From assembly GCA_023630585.1 (NCBI GenBank), contig CM042540.1, positions 23,106,074 to 23,170,073 on the forward strand: 64,000 nucleotides of DNA. Reading direction: 5' to 3'. The position numbers were made by a program, and so were the translations under genes. Shown here piece after piece: positions 19,255 to 30,440 of the stretch. The stretch's first letter is position 1; each line of letters starts with the position of its first letter. The notes under the pieces are model-generated. The model saw only the letters and a program-made list of their open reading frames with translations, was not told where the DNA came from and made no database searches. This DNA comes from Cranoglanis bouderius. Its lineage: Eukaryota; Chordata; Actinopteri; Siluriformes; Cranoglanididae.

Positions 19255-19475
19255 CATATTCTTCACATGTCTGCGCCAAGTGTTAGAGTGGCTAGACAGA
19301 AGCCCTTTCTCACAAAAAAACATCCAAGTTCAACTAAATCACCCCAAACCATGTGGCAAAATGTTTTATGGTCTGAAGAGACCAATTCCAAAACGTATAA
19401 TAATTCCATTCCAAAAGGTATGTTTGGTGCAAAAAAAACACAACACCAAAAGAACACCATACACACTGTATGGAA
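19255..19475 (+). mobile_element. Short Tc1-like transposase fragment
   Basis: Shifted frames encode KPFLTKKHPSSTKSPQTMWQ, then NVLWSEET, where the first catalytic Asp appears as Glu, and an MFGAKKTQHQKNTIHT segment. It covers only the centre of a transposase, with no terminal repeats. The frame 19544-19726 after it has no recognised similarity. Confidence 0.5.
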
Positions 19476-19779
19476 AGCATTAGCTTTCTTTCATTTATTT
19501 AAAAAAAAAAAACACTCCCAAACTAGAGCCAGTGTAGACTAGATTGACTGAAATGTTAATCAATAATAATCTTATGGCTGTGTTCTTGCTTGAAAAAGAA
19601 TGCCGAAATAGCTCATGGATGCAGCCTGACAATGCGGCAAGTAGGGCTGGTAAAGCCAGCACAAAAGCCAATCAGGCTGCATGTCGAATTGCACACACAC
19701 CTCAGGGAATCACGTTTAAACAGTAACGGCAGCAAGCCACAGAAAGATGGCAAGTAGAGAGAGGCCTGAGAGCAAACGT

Positions 19780-20170
19780 GAGGATGAAGGTGGGTCATCT
19801 GTTTTTGGTGCCATTGTCCCTGAGAAAAGCCACAGCCTCTTCCGGTTCTAAAAGTCTAAAGTCTGACCAAGTGCAGTTAAGCCCAAAATTCAAAATATGC
19901 AGTCCAGTGCCAACAAAGTCTGTAAACACTACCAATTTGTTCCACCATTTTAAAAAAAATGCAGTTGATTTTACATGGAGTGTAAAAGTGCGTTCAAGTA
20001 GTGGAGTTTCTCCTAAACAGTCAATTGAGTTGAATTTTGCCTTCATCACCCTGTACAAAAAAAATGAAAAGGCACCAGGAGATTAAAAAAAAGATGTAAG
20101 TAGGGTTGCCACCCATCCCTTATAATATGAGATTGTCCAGTTTTGAAAAATATAATGCTGCATGGCCATC
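19780..20170 (+). pseudogene. Possible hAT/ZBED-type fragment and terminal-repeat-like sequence
   Basis: The frame at 19778-20086 has NTTNLFHHFK, which resembles the zinc-finger spacing segment of BED-type (hAT) transposases. Just after it, 20103 reads TAGGGTTGCCACCCATCCC and then GATTGTCCAGTTTTGAAA. Similar sequence stands at 33889-33945 before another BED-like frame. The assignment is weak, and the frame may be chance. Confidence 0.3.
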
Positions 20171-20733
20171 CAGCCCAATTTTTGTACGCATCATTTCATA
20201 CATACACTTGGTTATCACAGTGATGAGAATAACGTAATAATGAATAAACTCAAAGCAGTTTCCCAAGAAAGAGCGGATAAGCTCAAAATCAGTGCTCTGG
20301 GGCAGATACTGACAAGCACACGCTGTGTGAGATTGCACGTCAATGTCATTGTTGTCCTGGTTACGGACACTCAGTCACATGGTTCTTAAGAAATGTCGCC
20401 CAACGCAAGTTCGCCCATGAAACAGAAGAGTAGGTCTTGACGTGAGAAGGGATATGGTCCTGAATATGTGTATGATTTACAGATAGAAAAAATTTGCCAT
20501 AACATAATTAGGCTCTTAATCTAATTAGCCTAACGGGGCACTATCAACATTTACATTTATGGCATTTGGCAATTTTTATTCGGTAAGATACTTGTCTTGT
20601 GTGCTTTATGACATTTTTTTAGTATTTCTAGTTAATACTACCATGGATCACAATGGATTCATTGTAACAGAAAACAGATTGTCATGTTTTTTGAACTGAA
20701 GGTTCATAATAATGTCTAAGAAGTGGTACTTAC

Positions 20734-20865
20734 AAGCTCTACCTCACCAAGGTTAAGTTGAGCATGACCTAAAGTCTGCCATGCCTCCCACCACATAGGA
20801 CGAAGTTTGACTGCCATCTCAGCTGCCTGCACTGCAGGGAAGACCTCCTGAAGTATGGTCAGCAC
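20734..20865 (-). CDS. ttc33: ttc33 coding exon 3, second and third TPR
   Basis: The acceptor is CCTCTAG (20866-20872) and the donor GTAAGT (20733-20728). The 132 bases encode 44 residues (102-145) in phase 0: VLTILQEVFPAVQAAEMAVK, then LRPMWWEAWQTLGHAQLNLG and EVEL. The W-x2-L-G-x2-L/A-x-L-G pattern is the TPR helix A, and this is the best-conserved part of TTC33. The exon joins exon 2 (ending ...EMKSQ) and exon 4 (starting AVRSF) without loss of frame. It is too short to appear as a long frame, and flanking repeats do not intrude. Confidence 0.93.
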
Positions 20866-20869
20866 CTAG

Positions 20870-22079
20870 AGGATCACAGTTCAAATGATAAGAGAATACA
20901 TCTCATAAATCCAGAGCTGCAAATTTCATATTCATATTATGCAATTAATTATTCAATTCAATGCAATTAAATATTCAATTTATATATTAATAAATTATTC
21001 ACATACTGAAGGCATACATACGTTTTTTTTTTTTTAATGCAGTATACAACTGTGACACCCTGGTTCTCATGTTGAGAATAAGGACTTGGGAGGCAGGCTT
21101 TGGAGAGTGCAACTTGGCTTTTTTTGCTTGCACATCTTTTTTTGTTTTAAGTTTTTCAGTGTTTAGCTTAGCAACTCAGATGTAAATGAAAAAATACAAA
21201 TACACACACAACACAGTGCTGTTTTGGTGCAGCTCAGCTCATGGTCAATGCACTCTCTCCTTTATTCATGCTTTTTTTTCATGCTCCTGCTACACTCACA
21301 CACAAAAATAGGAATTGTTAATTACACACAGGTGCACGCTAATTCATTGCCACGCATTCTTCCCGACTCTGACTTTCATTCATAAACAGGCACACTAGTC
21401 CCCCCACTGCCAGAACAACTAATCATAAATAGGGTTGTGACTTTGCCAAAATTGTAAATGAGTATTCAGTAAACCAGTTCTTGAATTGTTCCATCATAAC
21501 CTAGGTGTTAACTCACGCTCAATTATGCTTTTATTTAATGGGGGAGGCAGGATACCCACAATAGCCAATGAGAGCTAGCAAGCGTCACCAACTGGGTGTT
21601 GCGTGCTTTTATAGAGGAAACATGGCAGCCACAAACATAAGTCACAAAAAAAAATTACTCGTGAACAACTGACTCAAGACTTGACTTGGACTTGAAGACA
21701 GAGACTTGTGAAAAACACAAGTCATTTTGGTTTGGCATTCCCGATTATGTTCTCTCTTTACTAGCCCACATGACAGCATCAAACACCACATTCCTCATTC
21801 ATTCATTCCCTATCAGTATGTGCTGCAGCAGCAAATATCACAACAATTAATCTCTAAACACACCAAGCCAGCATTATTATATACATGCGTGACACATCTG
21901 AAGGCGCGTGTTCATCACCCATTGGAAAAGTGCTGTTATATAAATGAACAACAAACAATAACAATATAGCCAAATCTTACCTTGTGATAATTTTTGTGTC
22001 ATTTAATTTGAAAAGCAGTCACACTACTCCGTCCCCCCTAAACCCCCTGTGTTGTGTTTGCAGTTGTTTGATATCCATG
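20870..22079. other. ttc33 intron 2 stretch without recognised gene
   Basis: AT-rich sequence. 21050-21400 starts TGTGACACCCTGG and could be an unrecognised LTR or repeat, but no partner copy is in the window. The frame at 21727-21969 has no features and is likely chance. The stretch 20390-20730 before exon 3 is also featureless. Confidence 0.5.
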
Positions 22080-22209
22080 AGAGCAGAGTATTTTTGTGAA
22101 TTTTTTTTTTTTTTTAACAAAAGATCAAAAGGTGAAACAATAAAGACAATTTTTCACAGCCTTCTTTGCTCATATTTACCAAGGGTTCCAATATTAGTGG
22201 AGGGCACTG
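22080..22209 (+). mobile_element. Right end of a Tc1-like element
   Basis: Ends CCAATATTAGTGGAGGGCACTG followed by TA (22210-22211), the form of a Tc1 terminal repeat. The matching left end and transposase are absent from the preceding sequence. Only the last 60-130 bases are credible. Confidence 0.5.
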
Positions 22210-22531
22210 TAACTCTCCAAATAAATCAATGTTTTCTTTTTAGTGCATACAGTTTTCTCTTCTCCCTGCTGCTTTGCCAAATTCGTTTGTTTGACTAGTT
22301 ATCCTGTTGTCTTGAGTGTTGCACTGTACAACTGGAACGAGCAACGTGAATTTTGCCGTGTCTTTTTTTTTTTTTAAGCTTTGTCCGTCCTTTCCCACTG
22401 TCGCAATACACAGCTAAAAAATTCTCCATGTTAAGGAAATGGTTTATCTTTTCATATATCTTACTCACTATTATTAGAATATTCAAAATTGATTTATTTA
22501 TCGTGCTGTTTTACATTTTTAAAAATCATTC

Positions 22532-23022
22532 TCTTGGGTCTTTCAGTAGGACGACTGAAGCACACATCTTACAGCACAAAAGAATGGCTGAAAAGGAAAC
22601 GATGGAGTGTTTTAATCTGGCCAGCAATGAGTCCTGACCTAAATCCCATTGAAAAGCTGCTGAAAAGAGCTGAAATCTGCCATTGCAAAAAGGACTCCTG
22701 CAAACTTAAAAGAGCTTGAACGCATAGCAATGGAAGAGTGGCAGAAAATACCAGCAGGCAGGTGCAAGAAGCTTACAGATGGCTACAATAAATGTTTAGA
22801 GGGTAAAGGGTGCCAATAATTGTGTCCAGCGTACATTTTTGTCTGTATATTTAGTTTCACTATATGAAAGCAGTTTTTTTGTTGTTGTTGTTGTTCAATA
22901 ACTTTGGACATGTTATTAAAATATTCTGATTATACAAAATTGGTTCATTTGCATTTATTTTTGAAAATATTCAAAATTCTGTACTTACAATTCAGGGGTG
23001 ACAATAATTCTGACCAGGACTG
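22532..23022 (+). mobile_element. 3' part of a Tc1-like element with transposase C-terminus
   Basis: Shifted codons from 22533 include an IWPAMSPDLNPIEKL segment, which holds the catalytic Glu block, then a normal C-terminal helix region broken near 22665. After the decayed stop the right terminal repeat runs from about 22880 to CAGGACTG at 23022, followed by TA. The 5' two-thirds is lost. It is joined on its left to AT-rich intron at about 22530. Confidence 0.8.
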
Positions 23023-23580
23023 TATATACATTGTCATATGGCACAAAACTTAGCAGACTAAACAATAAAGGGCACAATAAGATTGAGTGCAAGAGTCAAT
23101 GGGTGTGAGCAAACACAAGGTGGAAGAAATGAGTTTTTAGTTGAGTTTTAAAATGTTGAAGGGACGTGCAGGCACAGAGATGGAGAGGGAGAGAATTCCA
23201 AAGTTTAGAGGCAGTGACACTGAAGCCCTATCTCTGCTGGTGCGGAGGCAAGAGAACAAGACAGCAAGCAGGTGAGTGTCAGAGGATCTATGTGTGTGTG
23301 CATGTGTATATGGGAGAAGGAGACTAGATAAGTACAGTGGGTATAGAAAAGAATCACCCCCCCTTTAAAATAATCACATTTTGTTGCTTTTCAGCCTGAA
23401 ATGAAGACGGACACAGTTTTTGTCTTATCCAGTTGTATTTACTCAGTGCAACTCATAACATCCAAGTGAAAGATATAACACCAACATCTCAGAAAAAAAT
23501 TTAGAAATAAAAAAACGGAATCACTGAGTTGGAAAAGGATCACCCCCTCCTAAAAATGACTTGAGTTCATTGAACCCACC

Positions 23581-23660
23581 CTCTCACCTGAGCCGAGGAT
23601 CAAAACCAGGTCACTGGCATTCTGCAACAACCACGTTCCCACTGCGCTATTCTACCACAC
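23581..23660 (-). repeat. tRNA-like SINE fragment
   Basis: On the minus strand TGGTAGAATAGCGCAGTGGG resembles an A box region and GGTTTTGATCCTCGG a B box. A related copy on the plus strand is at 49767-49835. Both are about 75 bases, too degenerate for a real tRNA. Confidence 0.45.
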
Positions 23661-24014
23661 ACATCTTAGCCATGTTAAGTTAAATACTATTAGAATTAGA
23701 AACTTGTTTAAATTAGCATAATTAGCATAAGCAATGAAATCACATTTTGATGAGAAACATAATATTTTGTGTAAATCATACGTAATATTTTTTTCTTAAA
23801 TCTAACCGACCACACATTCCATTGTTTTCAGTGTAGGCTCGACAATGTTTAATGTGCTCTGCTGTTTGTTGCAAAACGGTTCTGAGAGAGGTTCACAGAT
23901 CCGCTGGCCAAGCACAAGCAGATCTTGGGTCAGTATAAGAAACAGCACTGTTTGGTTGGAAAAAAAGAGTATATGCTGTATACAGTATATGTCCTAGCAG
24001 AACTACTCTATCTA

Positions 24015-25579
24015 CAGCCGTGGCCAAAAGTTTTGAGAATGACACAAATATTAATTTTCACAAAGTCTACTGCTTCAGTGTTTTTAGATCTTTTTGTCAG
24101 ATGTTACTAACTGTTACTGAAGTATAATCACAAGCATTTCATAAGTGTCAGTGGCTTTTATTGACAATTATATGAAGTTTATGCAAAGAGTCAATATTTG
24201 CAGTGTTGACCCTTCTTTTTCAAGACCTCTGCAGTTCGCCCTGGCATGCTGTCAATCAACTTCTGGGCCACATCCTGACTGATGGCAGCCCATTCTTGCA
24301 TAATCAATGCTTGGAGTTTGTCAGAGTTTGTGGGTTTTTGTTTGTCCAACCACCTCTTGAGGATTGACCACAAATTCTCAATGGGATTAAGGTCTGGGGA
24401 GTTTCCTGGCCATGGACCCAAAATGTCGATGTTTTGTTCCCCGAGCCACTTCGTTATCACTTTTGCCTTGTGGCAAGATGCCCCATCATGCTGGAAAAGG
24501 CATTGTTCGTCACCGAACTGTTCTTGGATGGTTGGGAGAAGTTGCTCTCTGAGGATGTTTTTGTACCATTCTTTATTCATGGCTGTATTCTTAGGCAAAA
24601 TTGTGAGTGAGCCCAGTCCCTCGGCTGAGAAGCAACCCCACACGAGTAGTCTCAGGATGCTTTACTGTTGGCATGACACAGGACTGATGGAAGCGCTCAC
24701 CTTTTCTTCATCGGACAAGCTGTTTTCCAGGTGCCCCAAACAATCGGAAAGGGGATTCATCAGAGAAAATGACATTACCCCAGTCCTCAGAAGTCCAATC
24801 CCTGTACTTTTTGCAGAATAGCAGTCTGTCCCTGATGTTTTTCTTGGAGAGAAGTGGCTTCTTTTCTGCCCTTCTCGACACCAGGCCATCCTCCAAAAGT
24901 CTTCGACTTACTGTGTGTGCAGACGCCCTCACACCTGCCTGCTGCCATTCCTGAGCAAGCTCTGCACTGGTGGTGCCCCGATCCTGCAGCTGAATCAACT
25001 TTAGGAGACGGTCCTGGCGCTTGCTGGACATTCTTGGGCACCCTGAAGCCTTCTTCCCAACAGTTGAACCTCTCTGCTTGAAGGTCTTGATGATCCGATA
25101 AATGGTTGATTTAGGTGCAATCTTACTAGCAGCAATATCCTTGCCTGTGAATCCCTTTTTGTGCAAAGCAATGATGGCTGCACGTGTTTCCTTGCAGGTA
25201 ACCATAGTTAACAGAGGAAGAACAATAATTTCAAGCACCACCCTCCTTTTAAAGCTTCCAGTCTGTTATTCTAACTCAATTAGCATGACGGAGTGATCTC
25301 CAGCCTTGTCCTCGTTAACATTCTCACCTGTGTTAACGAGAGAATCACTGACATGATGTCAGCTGGTCCTTTTGCGGAAGGGCTGCAATGCAGTGGACAT
25401 GTTTTTTTGGGATTAAGTTCATTTTCATGGCAAAGAGGGACTTTGAAATTAATTGCAATTCATCTGATCACTCTTCATAACATTCTGGAGTACATGCAAA
25501 TTGCCATCATAAAAACTGAGGTAGCAGACTTTGTAAAAATTAATATTTGTGTCATTCTCAAAACTTTTGGCCATGGCTG
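24015..25579 (-). mobile_element. Complete-length Tc1-like transposon, family E
   Basis: 1,565 bases flanked by TA (24013-24014, 25580-25581). The terminal repeats start CAGCCGTGGCCAAAAGTTTT on the left and CAGCCATGGCCAAAAGTTTT on the right (as reverse complement) and are nearly identical over more than 50 bases. The transposase is on the minus strand. It lies within ttc33 intron 2 and inside the 23335-27898 repeat pair. Confidence 0.95.
24191..25205 (-). pseudogene. Tc1 family E transposase, frameshifted
   Basis: The first frame starts at ATG 25205 (MVTCKETRAAIIALHKKGFT), holds two helix-turn-helix motifs (GKDIAASKIAPKSTIYRIIK) and reaches the first Asp in VIFSDESPFRLFG before stopping at 24708. 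A second shifted piece is 24662-24889. The last frame (24191-24643) starts MWGCFSAEGLGSLTILPKNT, has the second Asp in FQHDGASCHKAK and the Glu in SPDLNPIENLWS, and ends KKKGQHCKY. All three catalytic residues survive. The break zone is 24640-24720, with at least two indels. Confidence 0.9.
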
Positions 25580-25764
25580 TACTAGCAAGCAGTGTTTGTT
25601 CAAATGAAACATGACTGCCCCTTACTGTCTCGTCATTCCTGTGCCTGCAGCATGCGTGTGATACTGCGTGATACCGTGTGAAATTGCAGGATCCCTTTTA
25701 CTTTGACACGCATTCTCAATGGCCACATCTGTATCCTGAGTCAGAGCTACTGAGTTAAAAGAGA

Positions 25765-26049
25765 TTGAAGCACAGCAAAGTCCTGGGAGATCAGTTTTGG
25801 GCCAGCTTCATGTGTCATTACTTACCATCACTTGAGACTCGCCAGAAGTGGTTGAAGGAGAAAGAGGATTTGGCCTTTGGTACAGTGGTGATGATTGAAC
25901 ACCCTCAGGCCCCAAGGGCCCTGTGGCTCATTGGAACATTTAAGACTGTCTGGCCAGGAGGCAATGGAAGAGTAAAAACTGCCAAAGCAAATAGGTGTAC
26001 AGGTACTCCTATTAAAGTGGCCACTGAATGTACAGTAACAAGTAACTAA
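25765..26049 (+). pseudogene. BEL/Pao-type integrase C-terminal fragment
   Basis: A 94-codon frame with DQFWASFMCHYLPSLETRQK, FGTVVMIEHPQAPRALWLIG and FPGG-type turn VWPGGNGRVKTA. This order (F-W, Y-L-P-L-R-W, then G-x-V-x-P-R-x-x-W-x-x-G) is the C-terminal domain that follows the integrase core in BEL/Pao elements. Nothing upstream preserves the core, and no LTRs are seen. It is a short scrap in ttc33 intron 2. Confidence 0.65.
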
Positions 26050-26410
26050 AACATTTACATATATTTGGTCCCAAATGTTTCACTCGTCCTCCTGTTCTGA
26101 TATATCTTGGTGTAGACTTTAAACATTACAGTTTAGCTGACCTGATTATCTTTATACATATTGAACAAATGGGCAGCAGGGTGGCATTGCTGCTGCAGCT
26201 GCCACTACTGCTGTGACCTGTGGTGTTGTCTGTTGCTACTTTAACTTGTGGTCATGATTGCTACTGCTCTGACCTGAAATTTTTTATTCTTGCAATTTAA
26301 AAACATCTGAGGTATTTATGTTTTTTTCTCATCAGCCTGGGCCTTTTATCCCCACTTTGTGCAAGTTTAGACAGGTCTCAAGATGATCCAAAATTTGCCA
26401 AAAAAACAAA

Positions 26411-27430
26411 AAACTTTTGACCAGTAAGTGGTGCTGTCACAAAATTTGTTGCATAGCCTCTTGGCATGGTCCTGAAGATGGTTACCAAGATTTGTGTCAG
26501 TGTGCAAAGTCATTGCTGAGACACAGCCACACTTCCTGTTTAGCGGCATTGCCATTAGATTTGTTGTCATATTACGGCCAAGCTGTTTCAATATCAACAT
26601 TCTTTTGATAAGTTTTGTCCAAGTTGGACTGCCTATGATCTATGCCAAATTTCGTCTTGATTGGAAACAGTTTTTAGCAAAATCCAAGATGGTCCACAGG
26701 AAGTACACTTGAATTTCAGAGGTTGGTGTGCATTCACTTCAGCATACTCCATGAAATTACAGGGAAAATGAACTGTGAATTTAGCACAAATACTTCAAAT
26801 GATATAAGGAAAAAAAAAAAGTTGTTACAGTTCTTGACCACAAAGTGGCACAATTCTTGGGTACTTCTTGGGTACATTCAGGGCATGGTCCTGAAAATAC
26901 TTTTCAAGTTGCATGGTGAGTAAATGCATTGTGAGATACACCCTCACTTCCTGTTTTTTGCATTTGCCAACATGTTACAAGGAGAATGGTTTTGAATATC
27001 AATCCTTAGATAACTTTTGTTCAGACATGTCTCAAGATGATGTGAGCCAAATTTGGTGAAGATTGGACAATACATGGAGGAGGGGTAGCAAAAATGGCAG
27101 TTAGATGTAAGCATTTTTAGCATGTTATTGTAACTTTTGACCAGTAGGTGGCGATGTCATGAAATTTGTTGCATACCCTCAAGTCATGGTCCTGAAGTTG
27201 CCTACCAAGTTTTGTGTCAGAGCACAAGGTCGTTGCTGAGATACAGCCTCACTTCCTGTTTGGTGGGGTCAGCATCAGATTTGTTGGCACATTATGGGAA
27301 AACCATTTGGAATAATCAAAATTCTTTTGATAACTTCTGTGAGGCTTCATTTGAAGATGATGTGTGCCAAATTTGGTAACTCTTAAAATTTGTAGGAGGA
27401 GTAGCGAAAAAATCCAAGATGGCGAAAAAT
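26411..27430. repeat. Three diverged tandem units of an R1-related non-coding repeat
   Basis: Units begin at 26411, 26827 and 27131. Each runs: CTTTTGACCAGTAGGTGGCG-like block, GGTCCTGAAG, AAGTTTTGTGTCAG, CTCACTTCCTGTTT, a TTTTGATAACTT-like block and GATG...GCCAAATTTGG. Units 1 and 3 are the most alike. Sequence to 27710 continues in the same style (AATGGTGGCGCTAGAG, then CTATGGGCTGCCATAGACACC). There is no reading frame. The unit 3 block CCAGTAGGTGGCG matches the CTCF core consensus. Confidence 0.65.
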
Positions 27431-27898
27431 CTATTTAGGCAGAAATTGACAACATATGATGCATTGAACTCGTCTTGACCCAGAGAATCCAGGGATGCCT
27501 GGCTTTTAAATTTTGGACACACAGTTCAAAAGTTATGACCATAAATGTACTTCCAAATTAGGCCCAAATTTGACCCAATGGTGGCGCTAGAGCATTGGCA
27601 GCACTTAACACAAATTTGGTCAGAGTATTCCTTATACCCTCCCCAATCAGTGGGCCAAATTTCACAACTTTTTTTATCAGATGGTTCTATGGGCTGCCAT
27701 AGACACCCTAGCCAGAAGAAGAAGAAAAAGCAGAAGCACCTTCAGTGCTCAGTGTTATATCTTTCACTTGGATGTTATAAGTTGCACTGAGTATATACAG
27801 GTGGATAAAACAAAAACTGTGTCTGTCTTCATTTCAGGCTGGAAAGCAACAAAATGTGATTATTTTAAGGGGGGGGTGATTGTTTTCTATACCTACTG

Positions 27899-28170
27899 TA
27901 TATCCACAGTTATGTTAGCCTACATTTTTATTACAAATAGAAACTTGGTTAATAGTTAAATAGAGAGATATGTAATGTTTGATAAGTGTTTTTAGCAGTC
28001 ATTTATGCAGATTCTCAAGCCACTTTGGGCTTTTACTGTCCCACTTTCATTTTTTTATTGCACTGACACAGTCACTCTTATTTTTGTTGATAGTCAAAAG
28101 GCAAGAAAGAGAGAGAAGAGTTTAAAGGGGAGAGAGACAGTCAGTTGGGAAGGATGAAAAAAACTATATT
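27899..28170 (+). repeat. Inverted-duplicate repeat, copy 1
   Basis: It starts TATATCCACAGTTATGTTAG at the outer TA of the terminal-repeat pair. It contains AGCAGTCATTTATGCAGA and ends with the stretch GGGGAGAGAGACAGTCAGTTGGG (28119-28145). The reverse complement of 56437-58025 matches it in the same order, interrupted there by a 1.4 kb insertion. The short frame after it, at 28155-28249 (MKKTILNYFGPPGKKARIER), is not shared and has no certain family. Confidence 0.65.
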
Positions 28171-28697
28171 AAATTACTTTGGACCACCTGGTAAAAAAGC
28201 TAGGATTGAGAGGGCAGAGGTTCGTGATCTGGAAGATATGGATGAATGAACGATGTTTGTTTTGTGCCACACATAATTCATGAATGTTCCTGTCTTAATA
28301 CTCAAGAAAACATATTGTTTGAAGGAGACATGAAATAAGTGTAATGTTATTATATATTATAGAGGTATTTATATTTATATGTTTATATTATATTTACACA
28401 TAGCTGAATGCTGCTTCATGGATCCATGGAGCCGCAGAGCTGTGCAAGATCCACACAAAGCTACCACAGACAAATCATAAACAGAGAGCAGAGTAACTCC
28501 AATACAGCACAGAATGACTGCACCAAATTCTCTGCGATTGTTCTGCGTAACAGGCATGCAGAAATTGATCAGACGCAGCACTCAGTCCACAGAGAGCAGA
28601 CAAGCCTGGGTCTGGAGTTATGCCACAACAGACAAAAACACGACAACACTGACTAATGACCGAAAGCTTTAAAACAATAAAACAGAAAACAAACATA

Positions 28698-29831
28698 CAG
28701 TCATATGAAAAAATAATTACATATTTATTGACATATTTGGACAAGCAAACATATGATCATCTTTGAAACAGTGCCTATTACTAAAGTTGACATATTTGAA
28801 CAAAACCACAAGGAAAATTAGATTTTCAATCATTTATTCAACAGAAATATCAATAGATGTGATATTCTTCTGTGGAAAAAGTAAGTACACCCTTGGCCTC
28901 ATTGTAGGCATTTTGCATAATTGTCCACCAGGCTTGCTGGAATTTTTGACCACTCTTCCATGCAATATTATTTCAGTTGCAAGTTGTTTGAGGGTTTTCT
29001 TGCATGTACTGCCCATTTCAAATCCCCCCACAACATTTCAATGGTATTCAAATCCGGGCTTTGACTAGGGCATTCCATATCCCTCCATTTCTTCTTTTTG
29101 AGCCATTGCTTGGTGGATTTTCTAGTGTGCTTAGGATCATTATAATGTTCAAAAGTCCACTTTCAGTTCAACTTCAACTTTTGGACAGATGGCCTCACAT
29201 TATCTTTAAGCACTCTTTGATATGATGCAGAAGTCATAGTTGAATCAATGAATGCAAGCTGTCCAGTCTCTGCGGCAGCGAAGCAACCCCAAACCATAAC
29301 ATTTCAAACCACTGTGCTTCACAGTTGGTATGAGGTGCTTCTCTTGAAAAGATGTCTTTGGTCTGCGTGAAACATGTCTGCTGTTACTGTGGCCAAACAA
29401 CTCTATCTTTGATTCGTCTGCACATTATTCCAAAAGGCCTGGTCCTTTGCCTATATGCTCACTGGCAAACTGCATGGCATGCCTCCCATGCAAGTCAAAT
29501 TTTTGCAATCTCTTTCTGATTGTAGAAGAATGCACTTTGACACCAACAGCTGCAAGACTTACTAGCAGATCCTGTGATGAAATTTTGGGGTTCTTGGAGT
29601 CTTCTTTTTGCATCAGACAGTCTGCTCTTGGGCTGAATTTGCTGGGACGGCCAGTCCTGGACAAATTGGTACTCGTTTGAAATCTGCGCCATTTGTAGAT
29701 TATTTTGACATATTTTACAAAATGTCAATTTTATCTGTCATTTGAGGATCAAATGTTTGCTTTTCCAAAAAAATTGTTTTTAAATAAATAAATAAATTCC
29801 ATGGGGTGTACTTATTTTTTTCACATGACTG
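28698..29831 (-). mobile_element. Internally deleted Tc1-like element, family F
   Basis: 1,134 bases between TA (28696-28697 and 29832-29833). The ends read CAGTCATATGAAAAAATAAT on the left and CAGTCATGTGAAAAAAATAA on the right as reverse complement. The minus-strand transposase survives as a DNA-binding part (29425-29728, RTGRPSKFSPRADCLMQKED) and C-terminal part (28834-29031). The middle with the catalytic residues is shortened and frameshifted. It lies in ttc33 intron 2, 190 bases downstream of exon 2 on the gene's strand. Confidence 0.85.
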
Positions 29832-30019
29832 TATAAACATAGAAAAACTGAAAATAGAAAGAAAAAAAAGAAAGAAAAGCAAAAGTGCCAGTGATAAGTA
29901 ATACAGTTTGTATGCCCCTATTTGAATGATTTAAGGTCCAGTGAAACCCCAAAACATACAATAAGCTATTAGCTAAACAAATTTAATATTGAAAGCATGT
30001 GTTTGGAACTGACCCATAC

Positions 30020-30101
30020 CTGTGATTTCATCTCATATAGGACAGCTTCTTCTGGAGTCAGCTGAATGGCCTCATCCCATTTCCTCACTGCTTCCCAATG
30101 T
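30020..30101 (-). CDS. ttc33: ttc33 coding exon 2, first TPR
   Basis: The acceptor is CCTTCAG (30102-30108) and the donor GTATGG (30019-30014). The first base completes the split codon AG|A (Arg 74), then 27 codons encode HWEAVRKWDEAIQLTPEEAV and LYEMKSQ. This is helix B of TPR 1 and helix A of TPR 2, with the W-D-E-A-x-Q-L-T-P signature of TTC33. The length of 82 bases preserves the frame into exon 3. Longer frames reaching 29969 and 30166 include intron. Only this 82-base part is coding. Confidence 0.92.
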
Positions 30102-30169
30102 CTGAAGGAAACCACATTTTCATAATTTAAGTTCTGAACGTCATCACCACATGACATGTTGACCAACTC

Positions 30170-30440
30170 AAATGATAATCGACTCTAAACTAGGATGTGT
30201 ATTGGTCAAGACAGTCTTAAAAAGTGTGACTTTAGCTTCATGTGAAAAAATACAAGTGTGAGCAAATATAATTCACACACCCATAGAACATCATACTGGT
30301 GTGCCTCACCTGTATAAATCCTATTTTTTCTGGATGTCATTAGTTTTGTGAATTTGTAAACACAAATCTATTTGGTAATGTTTCTCTGTGCATGCAAGGG
30401 GGAAATGCCTGGCAAACACAACTTGCACACTTCTAAATGA
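30170..30440. other. ttc33 intron 1 end, nothing recognised
   Basis: AT-rich intron sequence upstream of exon 2 with no frame above background and no repeat that I recognise. Confidence 0.5.

Larger units (their letters stand above)
23335..27898. mobile_element. Pair of matching terminal inverted repeats 4.5 kb apart
   Basis: 23335-23560 (start CAGTGGGTATAGAAAAGAAT) and 27745-27898 (reverse complement of the same start) are inverted copies, each next to TA on the outside (23333-23334, 27899-27900). Shared internal blocks are ACACAGTTTTTGTCTTATCC and CATCCAAGTGAAAGATATAA. The inside has been filled by other repeats: a SINE-like piece, a full Tc1, a BEL/Pao scrap and tandem non-coding units. 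No transposase of this family is seen. It may be one element expanded by insertions or two half-elements of the same family. Confidence 0.65.

Noticed and set aside
26411..27430. CRISPR-like direct repeats
   Set aside because: Units are 300-415 bases, diverged, without spacers; a eukaryotic intronic repeat.
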